A DNA stretch of 29,190 nucleotides. It comes from a virus. Below, in pieces: positions 22,724-28,304 of this stretch; the first letter of the stretch is position 1, and each line of letters starts with the position of its first letter. Location of the stretch: positions 1 to 29,190 of IMG/VR virus record IMGVR_UViG_3300027969_000332; one strand, given 5' to 3'. The notes under the pieces are model-generated. The model was given only the letters and a program-made list of their open reading frames with translations, was not told where the DNA came from and ran no database searches. A program made the translations under genes and the position numbers.

Positions 22724-22808
22724 ACTCTCTCCTTCGTGTTTGCCCGAATGTGGGCGATTGTCTTGTCTCTTTAATTAGTGTCCATGCACCACAAGTGGGG
22801 CACTTCAT
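22563..22808 (-). CDS. NrdR-like zinc-ribbon protein
   Basis: 81 residues from ATG 22808, which overlaps the upstream stop as ATGA; an in-frame ATG at 22856 lies inside that gene and is less likely. MKCPTCGAWTLIKETR, then RRRECANEHRFTTQE, is the zinc ribbon of the NrdR type, with CPxC as the first pair and Cys plus a likely His (CANEH) as the second. Bacterial NrdR goes on with an ATP-cone of about 90 residues and represses ribonucleotide reductase genes; here that domain is absent and the protein ends in a basic helix. Stand-alone ribbons like this are common in phages and may bind DNA or RNA polymerase. No ribonucleotide reductase is in the window. Confidence 0.75.
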   Translation of the reverse strand: MKCPTCGAWTLIKETRQSPTFGQTRRRECANEHRFTTQELVIPQEAIDYERRTHLENIRKRLESIQTRRPPRVRKSNARIY

Positions 22809-23260
22809 CGTCTGCCTAACCGTGCGCCACGCCCAGTTCCCTTGGTAACGCCCCAATCGGTTGCTTGATTTCTAACTGATCGTTGCAAAGAACTCATAGC
22901 CATGCGTTTTCTGTTAGTAGAGGTTCGATTCCTCTCGTTGTTCATTTCCCTGTCAGGGTTAGTGGCTTGCTCAGTTGTTGTGTATTTAGATGTTTGCAGT
23001 TTTTTTAAAAGTGCTATGTCATGCTCGGGTGAGTAATCCCATAGCCGTCTGCTTATCTTCTCTAAATACTGTGCTACATATGCACGGGCGGGTATCTTCC
23101 AAGGAACATTCTCTCTAGGTGTGCGCAACAAAGGTTCTTCTCTGTCGAACACAAATCGCCCTGTTACGCTCGTGAACATCCTGTATGCATCCCCAAGTTT
23201 GCCGTCATTGCGCCATGTCTTTATAAGACACGCATCCCAATACTCTTGGTCGGTGCTCAT
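22805..23260 (-). CDS. Conserved phage protein of unknown function
   Basis: 151 residues. It opens DQEYWDACLIKTWRNDGKLG, then DAYRMFTSVTGRF, a compact helical segment rich in Trp and Tyr. The middle (VPWKIPARAYVAQYLEKI, then RRLWDYSPEHDIALLKKL) is also helical. The final 60 residues are basic and Asn/Arg/Thr-rich (NNERNRTSTNRKRMAMSSL), suitable for binding nucleic acid. The general pattern is familiar from uncultured phage genomes, but I know no function. It overlaps both neighbours by four bases (ATGA at each end). Confidence 0.65.
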   Translation of the reverse strand: MSTDQEYWDACLIKTWRNDGKLGDAYRMFTSVTGRFVFDREEPLLRTPRENVPWKIPARAYVAQYLEKISRRLWDYSPEHDIALLKKLQTSKYTTTEQATNPDREMNNERNRTSTNRKRMAMSSLQRSVRNQATDWGVTKGTGRGARLGRR

Positions 23261-23625
23261 TCAAACGCCCTCGCTTGCGCAGGGTTGTATGCGGTGGTTG
23301 ATATAGTGCCATTACCTATCGAAGTGCTAAACAAGTTTCTTGGGTCAGTGAGTCCTGTCGCGTAGCGATCTTTGGCTTTATAGCGAATAGTATTTTCAGC
23401 ACTACCCAATGGTTCACGCTCGCCTGCTAGTGTTGCAAGAACCTCTCCATTGAAGTTCTCGATCTTTGCTCGTTTAAATGCGTCTCTAAGAGCCTGCAAA
23501 TCCTCATCGGGTAGACACTCGTTTGCCATGTTCATAACCCGACTCCACTTAGTAAGTGCGCCCTCAACAAACTCTTCGGGGTGAGACGCCATGCGTGCGA
23601 GCAAAATTTCTGTTCCTGTTTCCAT
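23257..23625 (-). CDS. Conserved phage protein of unknown function
   Basis: 122 residues from ATG 23625 (TGATG overlap with the upstream stop, after GGAAGGGGA); a GTG one codon earlier would give a GTGA overlap. The first part, ETGTEILLARMASHPEEFVE, then KWSRVMNMANECLPDEDLQA, is helical and resembles a small phage family with a TEIxLxRxxxHPEEF start. The C-terminal third (LTDPRNLFSTSIGNGTISTT) is polar and probably unstructured. No motif suggests an activity. Confidence 0.65.
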   Translation of the reverse strand: METGTEILLARMASHPEEFVEGALTKWSRVMNMANECLPDEDLQALRDAFKRAKIENFNGEVLATLAGEREPLGSAENTIRYKAKDRYATGLTDPRNLFSTSIGNGTISTTAYNPAQARAFE

Positions 23626-23951
23626 CACACTTCCCCTTCCATATTTTGAAAGTATTGGTTAATAGGTTCTTGGTTGTTGAAAGAGATCAGGACATTCTCG
23701 CAACGCTGTCTCGTCGCTTTGTGTTCCTTTCCTATATGGAAAGGTGAGTTTCCATCGTGATAGAACCACGCTTGCCCTACATACCGTATCCGTGTGTCAC
23801 GGCTCAACGGCACTGGGTAATCATTAACCGATGCTCGAGTAAGCATGGGTTGGTATTTGCGGTTGTATAAAGTTTCTCGCCCATCAGCACCGACATAAAC
23901 GCCATAGGGTAATCTCTCACGCAATTCTTCTTGCTTCTTTTGACTAAGCAT
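23625..23951 (-). CDS. Conserved phage protein of unknown function
   Basis: 108 residues. ERLPYGVYVGADGRETLYNR, then KYQPMLTR, suggests a small beta-rich domain; PYGVY...DGRE(T/V)L(Y/F)NR is a recurring phage motif to my memory. The second half (RIRYVGQAWFYHDGNSPFH) is aromatic and followed by a polar, Gln/Asn-rich tail. The ATG at 23951 follows AGGAG and comes after an 87-base gap with a large stem-loop, so this may be where a new transcript or a controlled segment begins. Confidence 0.65.
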   Translation of the reverse strand: MLSQKKQEELRERLPYGVYVGADGRETLYNRKYQPMLTRASVNDYPVPLSRDTRIRYVGQAWFYHDGNSPFHIGKEHKATRQRCENVLISFNNQEPINQYFQNMEGEV

Positions 23952-23981
23952 TTTTAAACTCCTAAATTAAGGGAACTGGTA

Positions 23982-24021
23982 TCTATCTAGCGTCCCACCC
24001 AAGGATGGAAGGCTAGATAGA
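23982..24021. other. Stem-loop with 10-bp perfect stem
   Basis: TCTATCTAGC (23982-23991) and GCTAGATAGA (24012-24021) are perfect inverted repeats around a 20-base loop that can pair a little further (TCC with GGA). It fills much of the 87-base gap between the DUF3310 and 23951 genes. There is no T run on either strand, so a simple terminator is unlikely; an operator, RNA-processing site or mRNA-stability element is possible. Confidence 0.6.
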
Positions 24022-24038
24022 AGGTTGAGGGAAAGGGA

Positions 24039-24554
24039 TTACTTGGCTAACTTAGCGATCTCACGATTGAGATACCAACGCGCCTTGCATAAATCTTCGT
24101 GCTTGTCGCCCTTGTGATCGGCTCGTGTAATGTATTTCACAACATTGCCCAAGTTGTATCCCAACGACTTCGCTTCGATAAAGTCAATAGTCTCAATACC
24201 ACCTGCCGTGTAGTGGGGCGGATGGTTGACCATATCGGTGTGATGCACCTCTATGATGCGTTGCTCTTCTTTACCCTCGCCTACTTTATAGGCTCGTATT
24301 AGTTCGGCTACGGATTTATTAGTGGTCAGTGCTTCTACTGAAACATTCCCCTGCATGCGTGCCTTCTGTTTCCACACGGCATCTTTGCCACGACCAACTT
24401 TGTGTAGGCGTAACTTCTTGCGTGCGTTATACATTAGGTTGTGTGCGGAGTCCATCGCCACCCCGATCTCTTTTGATAATTCATTCGCTGATAAATTAAA
24501 GTTTTTAGCCACGAGTTTTATTGACTTGGCTTGGTTGCTGTTCGATCTAATCAT
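24039..24554 (-). CDS. HTH-DUF3310 fusion protein (T7 gp1.7-like C-terminal domain)
   Basis: 171 residues. The N-terminal half (about 10-65) reads as a DNA-binding helix-turn-helix: AKSIKLVAKNFNLSANELSK, then a helix EIGVAMDSAHNLMYNARKKL and a basic stretch. The C-terminal half is a clear DUF3310 domain: MVNHPPHYTAGGIETIDFIE (108-127), GNVVKYITRADHKGDKHEDL (136-155) and KARWYLNREI. In T7, gp1.7 carries this domain and is reported as a nucleoside monophosphate kinase, so a role in nucleotide supply is possible; the domain alone does not prove activity. The ATG at 24554 follows AAGGAG and overlaps the upstream gene by 8 bases. Coupling a DNA-binding head to this domain is unusual in my memory. 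Confidence 0.8.
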   Translation of the reverse strand: MIRSNSNQAKSIKLVAKNFNLSANELSKEIGVAMDSAHNLMYNARKKLRLHKVGRGKDAVWKQKARMQGNVSVEALTTNKSVAELIRAYKVGEGKEEQRIIEVHHTDMVNHPPHYTAGGIETIDFIEAKSLGYNLGNVVKYITRADHKGDKHEDLCKARWYLNREIAKLAK

Positions 24555-24753
24555 GTGCCTTCTCCTTCTTGATACGGCTTTTTACGGATACGATTCCCTT
24601 TAGTTGTAGGTCTCGTGCTTCTTGCATAGCATCTGCGAGTTCATATGCTAGGGATGGAATAGTGGGCGGATGTTCTCCTTTCATGAGTAGCCCAATCATT
24701 GCAAACCCCGCATGTAGATCTCGCAGATTGCTACGATCTTCTTCATCGGTCAT
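24547..24753 (-). CDS. Small conserved phage protein, ADAM-helix type
   Basis: 68 residues. HAGFAMIGLLM, then PSLAYELADAMQEARD, matches the closing helix of the 22317-22529 protein (CYAMADAMMKAREE), so the two are probable paralogs. The DYFA box of that protein appears here as HAGFAM. The tail is basic (SRIKKEKAHD) and its codons provide the AAGGAG used by the next gene. The ATG at 24753 shares one base with the upstream stop (TAATG). Function unknown. Confidence 0.7.
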   Translation of the reverse strand: MTDEEDRSNLRDLHAGFAMIGLLMKGEHPPTIPSLAYELADAMQEARDLQLKGIVSVKSRIKKEKAHD

Positions 24754-25037
24754 TACAGTCCTTTCAATAAAGAATCTAACTCGTCATAGTTATCTTCGTT
24801 AACTACAAGTGTGTGTCCCCCTCGCCCACGAATATTCTTCATGTGGTCGAGTTGTAGTGCAGTTGGTTTGTTGTCGCCTGACTTTGCTTCAATACCAATA
24901 AACTTTCCCTTATGGCATACAACAAAATCAGGCACACCCATGCAACCAAACCCAGTGCCGATAGGCATGGTGAAGTAGGCATCATGTGCCTTAAGAATCT
25001 TTTTGATCTTGTCCTTGACCTTGCCTTCGGGTGTCAT
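24753..25037 (-). CDS. VRR-NUC domain nuclease
   Basis: 94 residues, almost exactly one VRR-NUC domain. Motifs: Glu4 in the opening helix (PEGKVKDKIKKIL), GVPDFVV with Asp37, GIEAKSG with Glu50 and Lys52, and LQLDHM with Gln62, ending GHTLVVNE. These are the PD-(D/E)XK core residues of the family found in phage nucleases and in FAN1. Stand-alone VRR-NUC proteins of phages have been reported to cut branched DNA such as Holliday junctions, so resolving replication or recombination intermediates before packaging is the likely job. The ATG overlaps the stop of the 34-residue membrane peptide as ATGA. Confidence 0.88.
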   Translation of the reverse strand: MTPEGKVKDKIKKILKAHDAYFTMPIGTGFGCMGVPDFVVCHKGKFIGIEAKSGDNKPTALQLDHMKNIRGRGGHTLVVNEDNYDELDSLLKGL

Positions 25038-25138
25038 TCGTCATCCTTACTCAACATAAAGATTGCTACGCCAACAATCACTACGATCGCCCCGCCCATG
25101 ACCATTAGCATCACTGCCCACGCAATAGTTTCAAGCAT
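25034..25138 (-). CDS. 34-residue single-pass membrane peptide
   Basis: MLETIAWAVMLMVMGGAIVV continues as IVGVAIFMLSKDDE. One membrane-spanning segment of about 22 residues is followed by a charged C-terminus (SKDDE). The ATG at 25138 follows AAGGAG by seven bases and overlaps the upstream gene by 8 bases; the stop overlaps the nuclease start as ATGA. Its precise fit between two genes supports translation. No family is recognised; small-peptide membrane effectors and lysis regulators are possible roles. Confidence 0.65.
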   Translation of the reverse strand: MLETIAWAVMLMVMGGAIVVIVGVAIFMLSKDDE

Positions 25139-25490
25139 TTTCTTTCTCCTTAGTTAGAGTCCCACCCTTCAGTGAGTTTAAAGTTAAGCGATCTATCACC
25201 AAGCAAAACCATGTATCAGATACACGCCAACCCACCAACGCAAGTTCGGGCATGCTGACGCTATACACATCTAATTTCTGTAGCCTATGCTCGGGTATGA
25301 GATTGGGTTGTGGTGACGCAAGAATCATTGCCATCTTTGATTTCAATACATCAGGCAATGTCTTTTCATCGTAGTGGCGCACGAGGTCATCAGATACATA
25401 CACGCTGTATTTGTTCTCAAACTTGTGCAAAGGAACTCTGATGAGATTCCAGTCCTTCGGATGCACGACAGGGCTCATGTGTCCTAGCAT
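25131..25490 (-). CDS. Phage protein of unknown function
   Basis: 119 residues from ATG 25490, which overlaps the upstream stop by 7 bases after GGTGA; an in-frame ATG at 25505 would add five residues. A beta-rich pattern is visible: WNLIRVPLHKFENKYSVYVS, then QKLDVYSVSMPELALVGWRV and TWFCLVIDRLTL. It holds no known motif. The tail KEKENA codes the AAGGAG that serves the next gene. It belongs to the leftward operon led by the VWA protein. Confidence 0.65.
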   Translation of the reverse strand: MLGHMSPVVHPKDWNLIRVPLHKFENKYSVYVSDDLVRHYDEKTLPDVLKSKMAMILASPQPNLIPEHRLQKLDVYSVSMPELALVGWRVSDTWFCLVIDRLTLNSLKGGTLTKEKENA

Positions 25491-26398
25491 GGTGTCACCA
25501 TCCATGCGTGATCGTAAATAGTTGGGCGAGAGTTGTAGAAGAACACCGCATCGAGGTTCGGGTCATACCCATCCATGATAGGTATGAAGCCTTGCCTGCT
25601 ATGGTTAGAGTTCTCATAGGCTAACTTGGTCATAGTCATTACTGGAATGAACTCTGCCACTTGCTCGAAACTACCATAGCGTTTGAACGGCTCGACTGTT
25701 TCATAACATAATTTACTTGCATCTGAACTCACTGTTGTTAACTTGAATTTACCGATGAGGTAGTGATCGTTCACATCAACACCAATCATGTAGAAAGGGT
25801 TAGTAAAGAACCGATTACTCTCTTCGATCTTTGTTTTCTTGATTTTATCTGCTTCCTCGAATTTGTCAAGTATTATTTGACATTTATTTTGGTCTACTTG
25901 CACCCATTCGCTATTAGGACTTTTACCTAGTGCCATCAACATCAATGCATGAACTTCATTACCAGTCAACCCATGATCTTTGTTGTGGTTACCCAAGTCT
26001 GTGCGCAATCTACTTACTGCATCGGTGAGTCTGCGCACATAGGTATGAGTTGTTTTCTCAACAGCAGGCACTGCTTCCATGCGCTTGAGTGTTGCCATGA
26101 GTGAAGAGATTTTTACACTACCAACAGTCTCTCTGTCTGATGCACTGCTACCTCGTTGTTTCCTATACCAAGGCGAGCGGTATTTGTATTGAGTTTCATC
26201 GTGGTCATACCACACATGGCTCACAGCAAAGCCATTAGGGTGACACATCATGTAGCCGTCACCTTGCGACTTCTGATAGACCTTTAGACCATAGGTAAAT
26301 TGCAACTCACGCACCAGTGGGAAGATCTTTGAGGCTTTCAACTCCTCGTAAGTCTGCTCACTACCAAATCCTTCAACAAAGTATTTCTCTAATGACAT
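25484..26398 (-). CDS. Unknown 304-residue protein of the VWA operon
   Basis: ATG 26398 is chosen because GGGAGA lies five bases upstream and the previous stop is just before it; an upstream in-frame ATG at 26449 lies inside the previous gene. The N-terminal half has ELQFTYGLKVYQKSQGDGYM, then HPNGFAVSHVWYDHDETQ, beta-rich and aromatic. A helical middle (YVRRLTDAVSRLRTDL) follows. The end (EFIPVMTMTKLAYENSNHS, FIPIMDGYDPNLDAVFFYN) is mixed. I recognise no family or catalytic motif. Along with the 359-residue protein it is one of two large unknowns beside the VWA gene. Confidence 0.7.
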   Translation of the reverse strand: MSLEKYFVEGFGSEQTYEELKASKIFPLVRELQFTYGLKVYQKSQGDGYMMCHPNGFAVSHVWYDHDETQYKYRSPWYRKQRGSSASDRETVGSVKISSLMATLKRMEAVPAVEKTTHTYVRRLTDAVSRLRTDLGNHNKDHGLTGNEVHALMLMALGKSPNSEWVQVDQNKCQIILDKFEEADKIKKTKIEESNRFFTNPFYMIGVDVNDHYLIGKFKLTTVSSDASKLCYETVEPFKRYGSFEQVAEFIPVMTMTKLAYENSNHSRQGFIPIMDGYDPNLDAVFFYNSRPTIYDHAWMVTPC

Positions 26399-26399
26399 A

Positions 26400-26594
26400 T
26401 CAATCTCCCAGTTGTGGTTCTCTAACTTTAATGATGACCGCATAATCAAGTAACTTGATCTGTTTGATCGTCTCCTTTGTGAGCGTTACTGTCCCTGCAA
26501 TTCGTGCAAAGATACACGCCTTCTCGCACACAGGGTAAAACTTTGTTACCCCATACACATCTCTCATCTCTACTTCTATGGCATTTAGACTCAT
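26400..26594 (-). CDS. Small conserved phage protein of unknown function
   Basis: 64 residues from ATG 26594, which overlaps the upstream stop as ATGA; an in-frame ATG at 26675 lies inside that gene. AIEVEMRDVYGVTKFYPVCE, then FARIAGTVTLTKETIKQIK, forms a compact alpha/beta domain. From memory IEVxMRDVYGVxKxYPxC is a recurrent motif of small proteins in uncultured phages. No function is known to me. Confidence 0.7.
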   Translation of the reverse strand: MSLNAIEVEMRDVYGVTKFYPVCEKACIFARIAGTVTLTKETIKQIKLLDYAVIIKVREPQLGD

Positions 26595-27670
26595 GTTGAT
26601 TGCTCCACTTGTTGACCATTGACCATTACTTTCACACCCCAATCGCATGCGGGGTAACGCTTGCCCCCCACGCACGACACCTCCTTGAGAATCGCAGGGT
26701 TTTGTTTATAAATCTCTCTAGCGATCTTGCGCTTAGTAGCCATGAAGATGTTCTCAGGTGTGTCATCAGTATGGTTGTTCATGCCATATCTCATGCGATA
26801 CCCTACATGTCTGACATCATGCGCAAGAGTAAACAACAGCAATGCATCCAATGGCGCATCGTCTATTAGTTTCTCAGCGTGTTCCATGCATTCTTTATTC
26901 ATATTTTTCTTGTGTTCGCCCTCACCGTAGAGACCGTCAACAATCTCAATACAAGTGTTGTTGATTGAGTTCAAATCCATAGCCTTGAGCATCACCTCAG
27001 AAACTTTGAACATATGCTCATACTTTGACAAGACACCCTTTCCAGACTTGCGATCGATATGATGTATGACTACCTCATATGGTGTTACTGCTTCCATCGT
27101 GTCGCAGTTGACACGCATGCCTTTCCATATCGCATGGAACACAGCGTGTTCATCAGTATGGTTGTTCATGCCAAATACCATCCCACCTCTGCGTGAGTCC
27201 GTAGAGAAGTAGCCCGCACTGTTCTGAGATAGAAAGCAACGATCGCCTTGGTAGTAGCGTGACTTAGTGAACTCAAACGAGTTGTCAGGGCGCACAGTGC
27301 CAATGATGTTGTGACCTCTGTCTCGTCTATAGTATTCAAACTGTTTGGGCAGTTCGACATAGTGACCTTTATCGTTGTAGGTATGCTTTACCCACTTGAA
27401 CACATAGGTTTGCGCGCGCTGTGTGCCAGTCGCTTTTCTGAACTTTCTGTGTTCGAGTTTCAGTCGTATGTATTCGAGCCTATCAATCTCAGTTGAGTGC
27501 CATGTCTCTCCATACACGATGTCGAATACTGTGTAACCATCTTCGTCTCGTCTGAGAAAGTATTTGCCGTTCTGCTTGCGGTTACCGATAGGAAACCTAT
27601 TTACGTTCCCACGGAAGGATGGGACTGTATTTGTGATCTCAAGCAGTCGCTTGTAGTTAAATGCTTTCAT
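26591..27670 (-). CDS. Unknown 359-residue protein with internal GMNNHTD duplication
   Basis: ATG 27670 follows AGGAGAAAGAA and overlaps the upstream stop as ATGA; an in-frame ATG at 27739 lies within that gene. The N-terminal 120 residues are basic and aromatic (RFPIGNRKQNGKYFLRRDED). GMNNHTD occurs twice, as FGMNNHTDEHAVFHAIWKG and YGMNNHTDDTPENIF, encoded by an identical 24-base DNA stretch. A helical segment LLLFTLAHDVRHVGYRMRYG and a Cys-containing end (VSCVGGKRYPACDWG) follow. His and Asp residues are frequent, hinting at metal binding, but no catalytic family is recognised. Confidence 0.72.
   Translation of the reverse strand: MKAFNYKRLLEITNTVPSFRGNVNRFPIGNRKQNGKYFLRRDEDGYTVFDIVYGETWHSTEIDRLEYIRLKLEHRKFRKATGTQRAQTYVFKWVKHTYNDKGHYVELPKQFEYYRRDRGHNIIGTVRPDNSFEFTKSRYYQGDRCFLSQNSAGYFSTDSRRGGMVFGMNNHTDEHAVFHAIWKGMRVNCDTMEAVTPYEVVIHHIDRKSGKGVLSKYEHMFKVSEVMLKAMDLNSINNTCIEIVDGLYGEGEHKKNMNKECMEHAEKLIDDAPLDALLLFTLAHDVRHVGYRMRYGMNNHTDDTPENIFMATKRKIAREIYKQNPAILKEVSCVGGKRYPACDWGVKVMVNGQQVEQST
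26763..26786 (-). repeat. 24-base direct repeat, copy 2 within the 359-residue gene
   Basis: Identical over 24 bases to 27150-27173, same strand and same reading frame, encoding GMNNHTDD here. The copies are 387 bases apart, a multiple of three. Confidence 0.9.
27150..27173 (-). repeat. 24-base direct repeat, copy 1 within the 359-residue gene
   Basis: Identical to 26763-26786 and in the same frame, encoding GMNNHTDE. Perfect DNA identity at both copies, while the surroundings differ, suggests a recent copy or gene conversion, or strong selection on the peptide. Confidence 0.9.
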
Positions 27671-28083
27671 TTCTTTCTCCTGTTTAAACGTGTAACTGTT
27701 TCTTTGAAGTATTGAATAGCGTCGGCTTGATGTTTCCATGTTTCACCGCCATTGTCATCACCATAAACATGGGCGTAGTAATGATTACTTCCCACTTCTA
27801 GCATTCCCTTGCTTTTTATCTTTGGGAAATCAAAGTGGTAGTGTTGACACCACAGTAAATCCGATTCAGATTCGGGATGCTCCAATGCCCACTCAACTTT
27901 CGTCAGCACCGCCATACCCTTGGGCAAGCGGTCAACAATGCTTTGTGCAAACTCCTTGTCGGGTTCAACATCGGGTGGTGTGTTTCTGAATTGCTCAAAC
28001 AAAACTTGCGCCTTGTCTTCGCCATGCTCTTCAATCAAGTCATCTAAATCTACATAAGGTGTAGTAAGTATTGATATATTCAT
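27667..28083 (-). CDS. Phage protein of unknown function
   Basis: 138 residues. An acidic N-terminal half (DLDDLIEEHGEDKAQVLFEQ) is followed by a His/Tyr/Trp-rich centre (LLWCQHYHFDFPKIKSKG, VGSNHYYAHVYGDDNGGETW) that looks like a small beta domain, and a basic end (TVTRLNRRKK). The codons of that end give AGGAG for the next start. It overlaps both neighbours by ATGA. No family is recognised; the His cluster could bind metal. Confidence 0.65.
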   Translation of the reverse strand: MNISILTTPYVDLDDLIEEHGEDKAQVLFEQFRNTPPDVEPDKEFAQSIVDRLPKGMAVLTKVEWALEHPESESDLLWCQHYHFDFPKIKSKGMLEVGSNHYYAHVYGDDNGGETWKHQADAIQYFKETVTRLNRRKK

Positions 28084-28304
28084 TTTTTCCCTTTCATTTC
28101 ATCAAGACAAGTTAATACATCCCGCCATAGGCGGGGGCTTTGTGTGTTGTTAGCAAGTTTCTCTGTGCAGAAGAAATATGCACGATCGCCCATCTCTACT
28201 GTTAGTTCAATCGCTATCTCTCTAGACATTCGGTGTCTAGATATATCAGTGATATTTCTGTTACTAGCCATTTCCCTAAATTGAATTGCTGTTTCGTTAA
28301 TCAT
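28080..28304 (-). CDS. Small phage protein of unknown function
   Basis: 74 residues from ATG 28304, which overlaps the VWA stop by 8 bases; a TTG at 28310 is a weaker option. It is helical and charged: NETAIQFREMASNRNITDIS, then REIAIELTVEMGDRAYFFCT and a C-terminal helix with RLWRDVLTCLDEMKGKK. No motif is recognised. Its coupling to the VWA gene suggests coordinated synthesis. Confidence 0.6.
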   Translation of the reverse strand: MINETAIQFREMASNRNITDISRHRMSREIAIELTVEMGDRAYFFCTEKLANNTQSPRLWRDVLTCLDEMKGKK

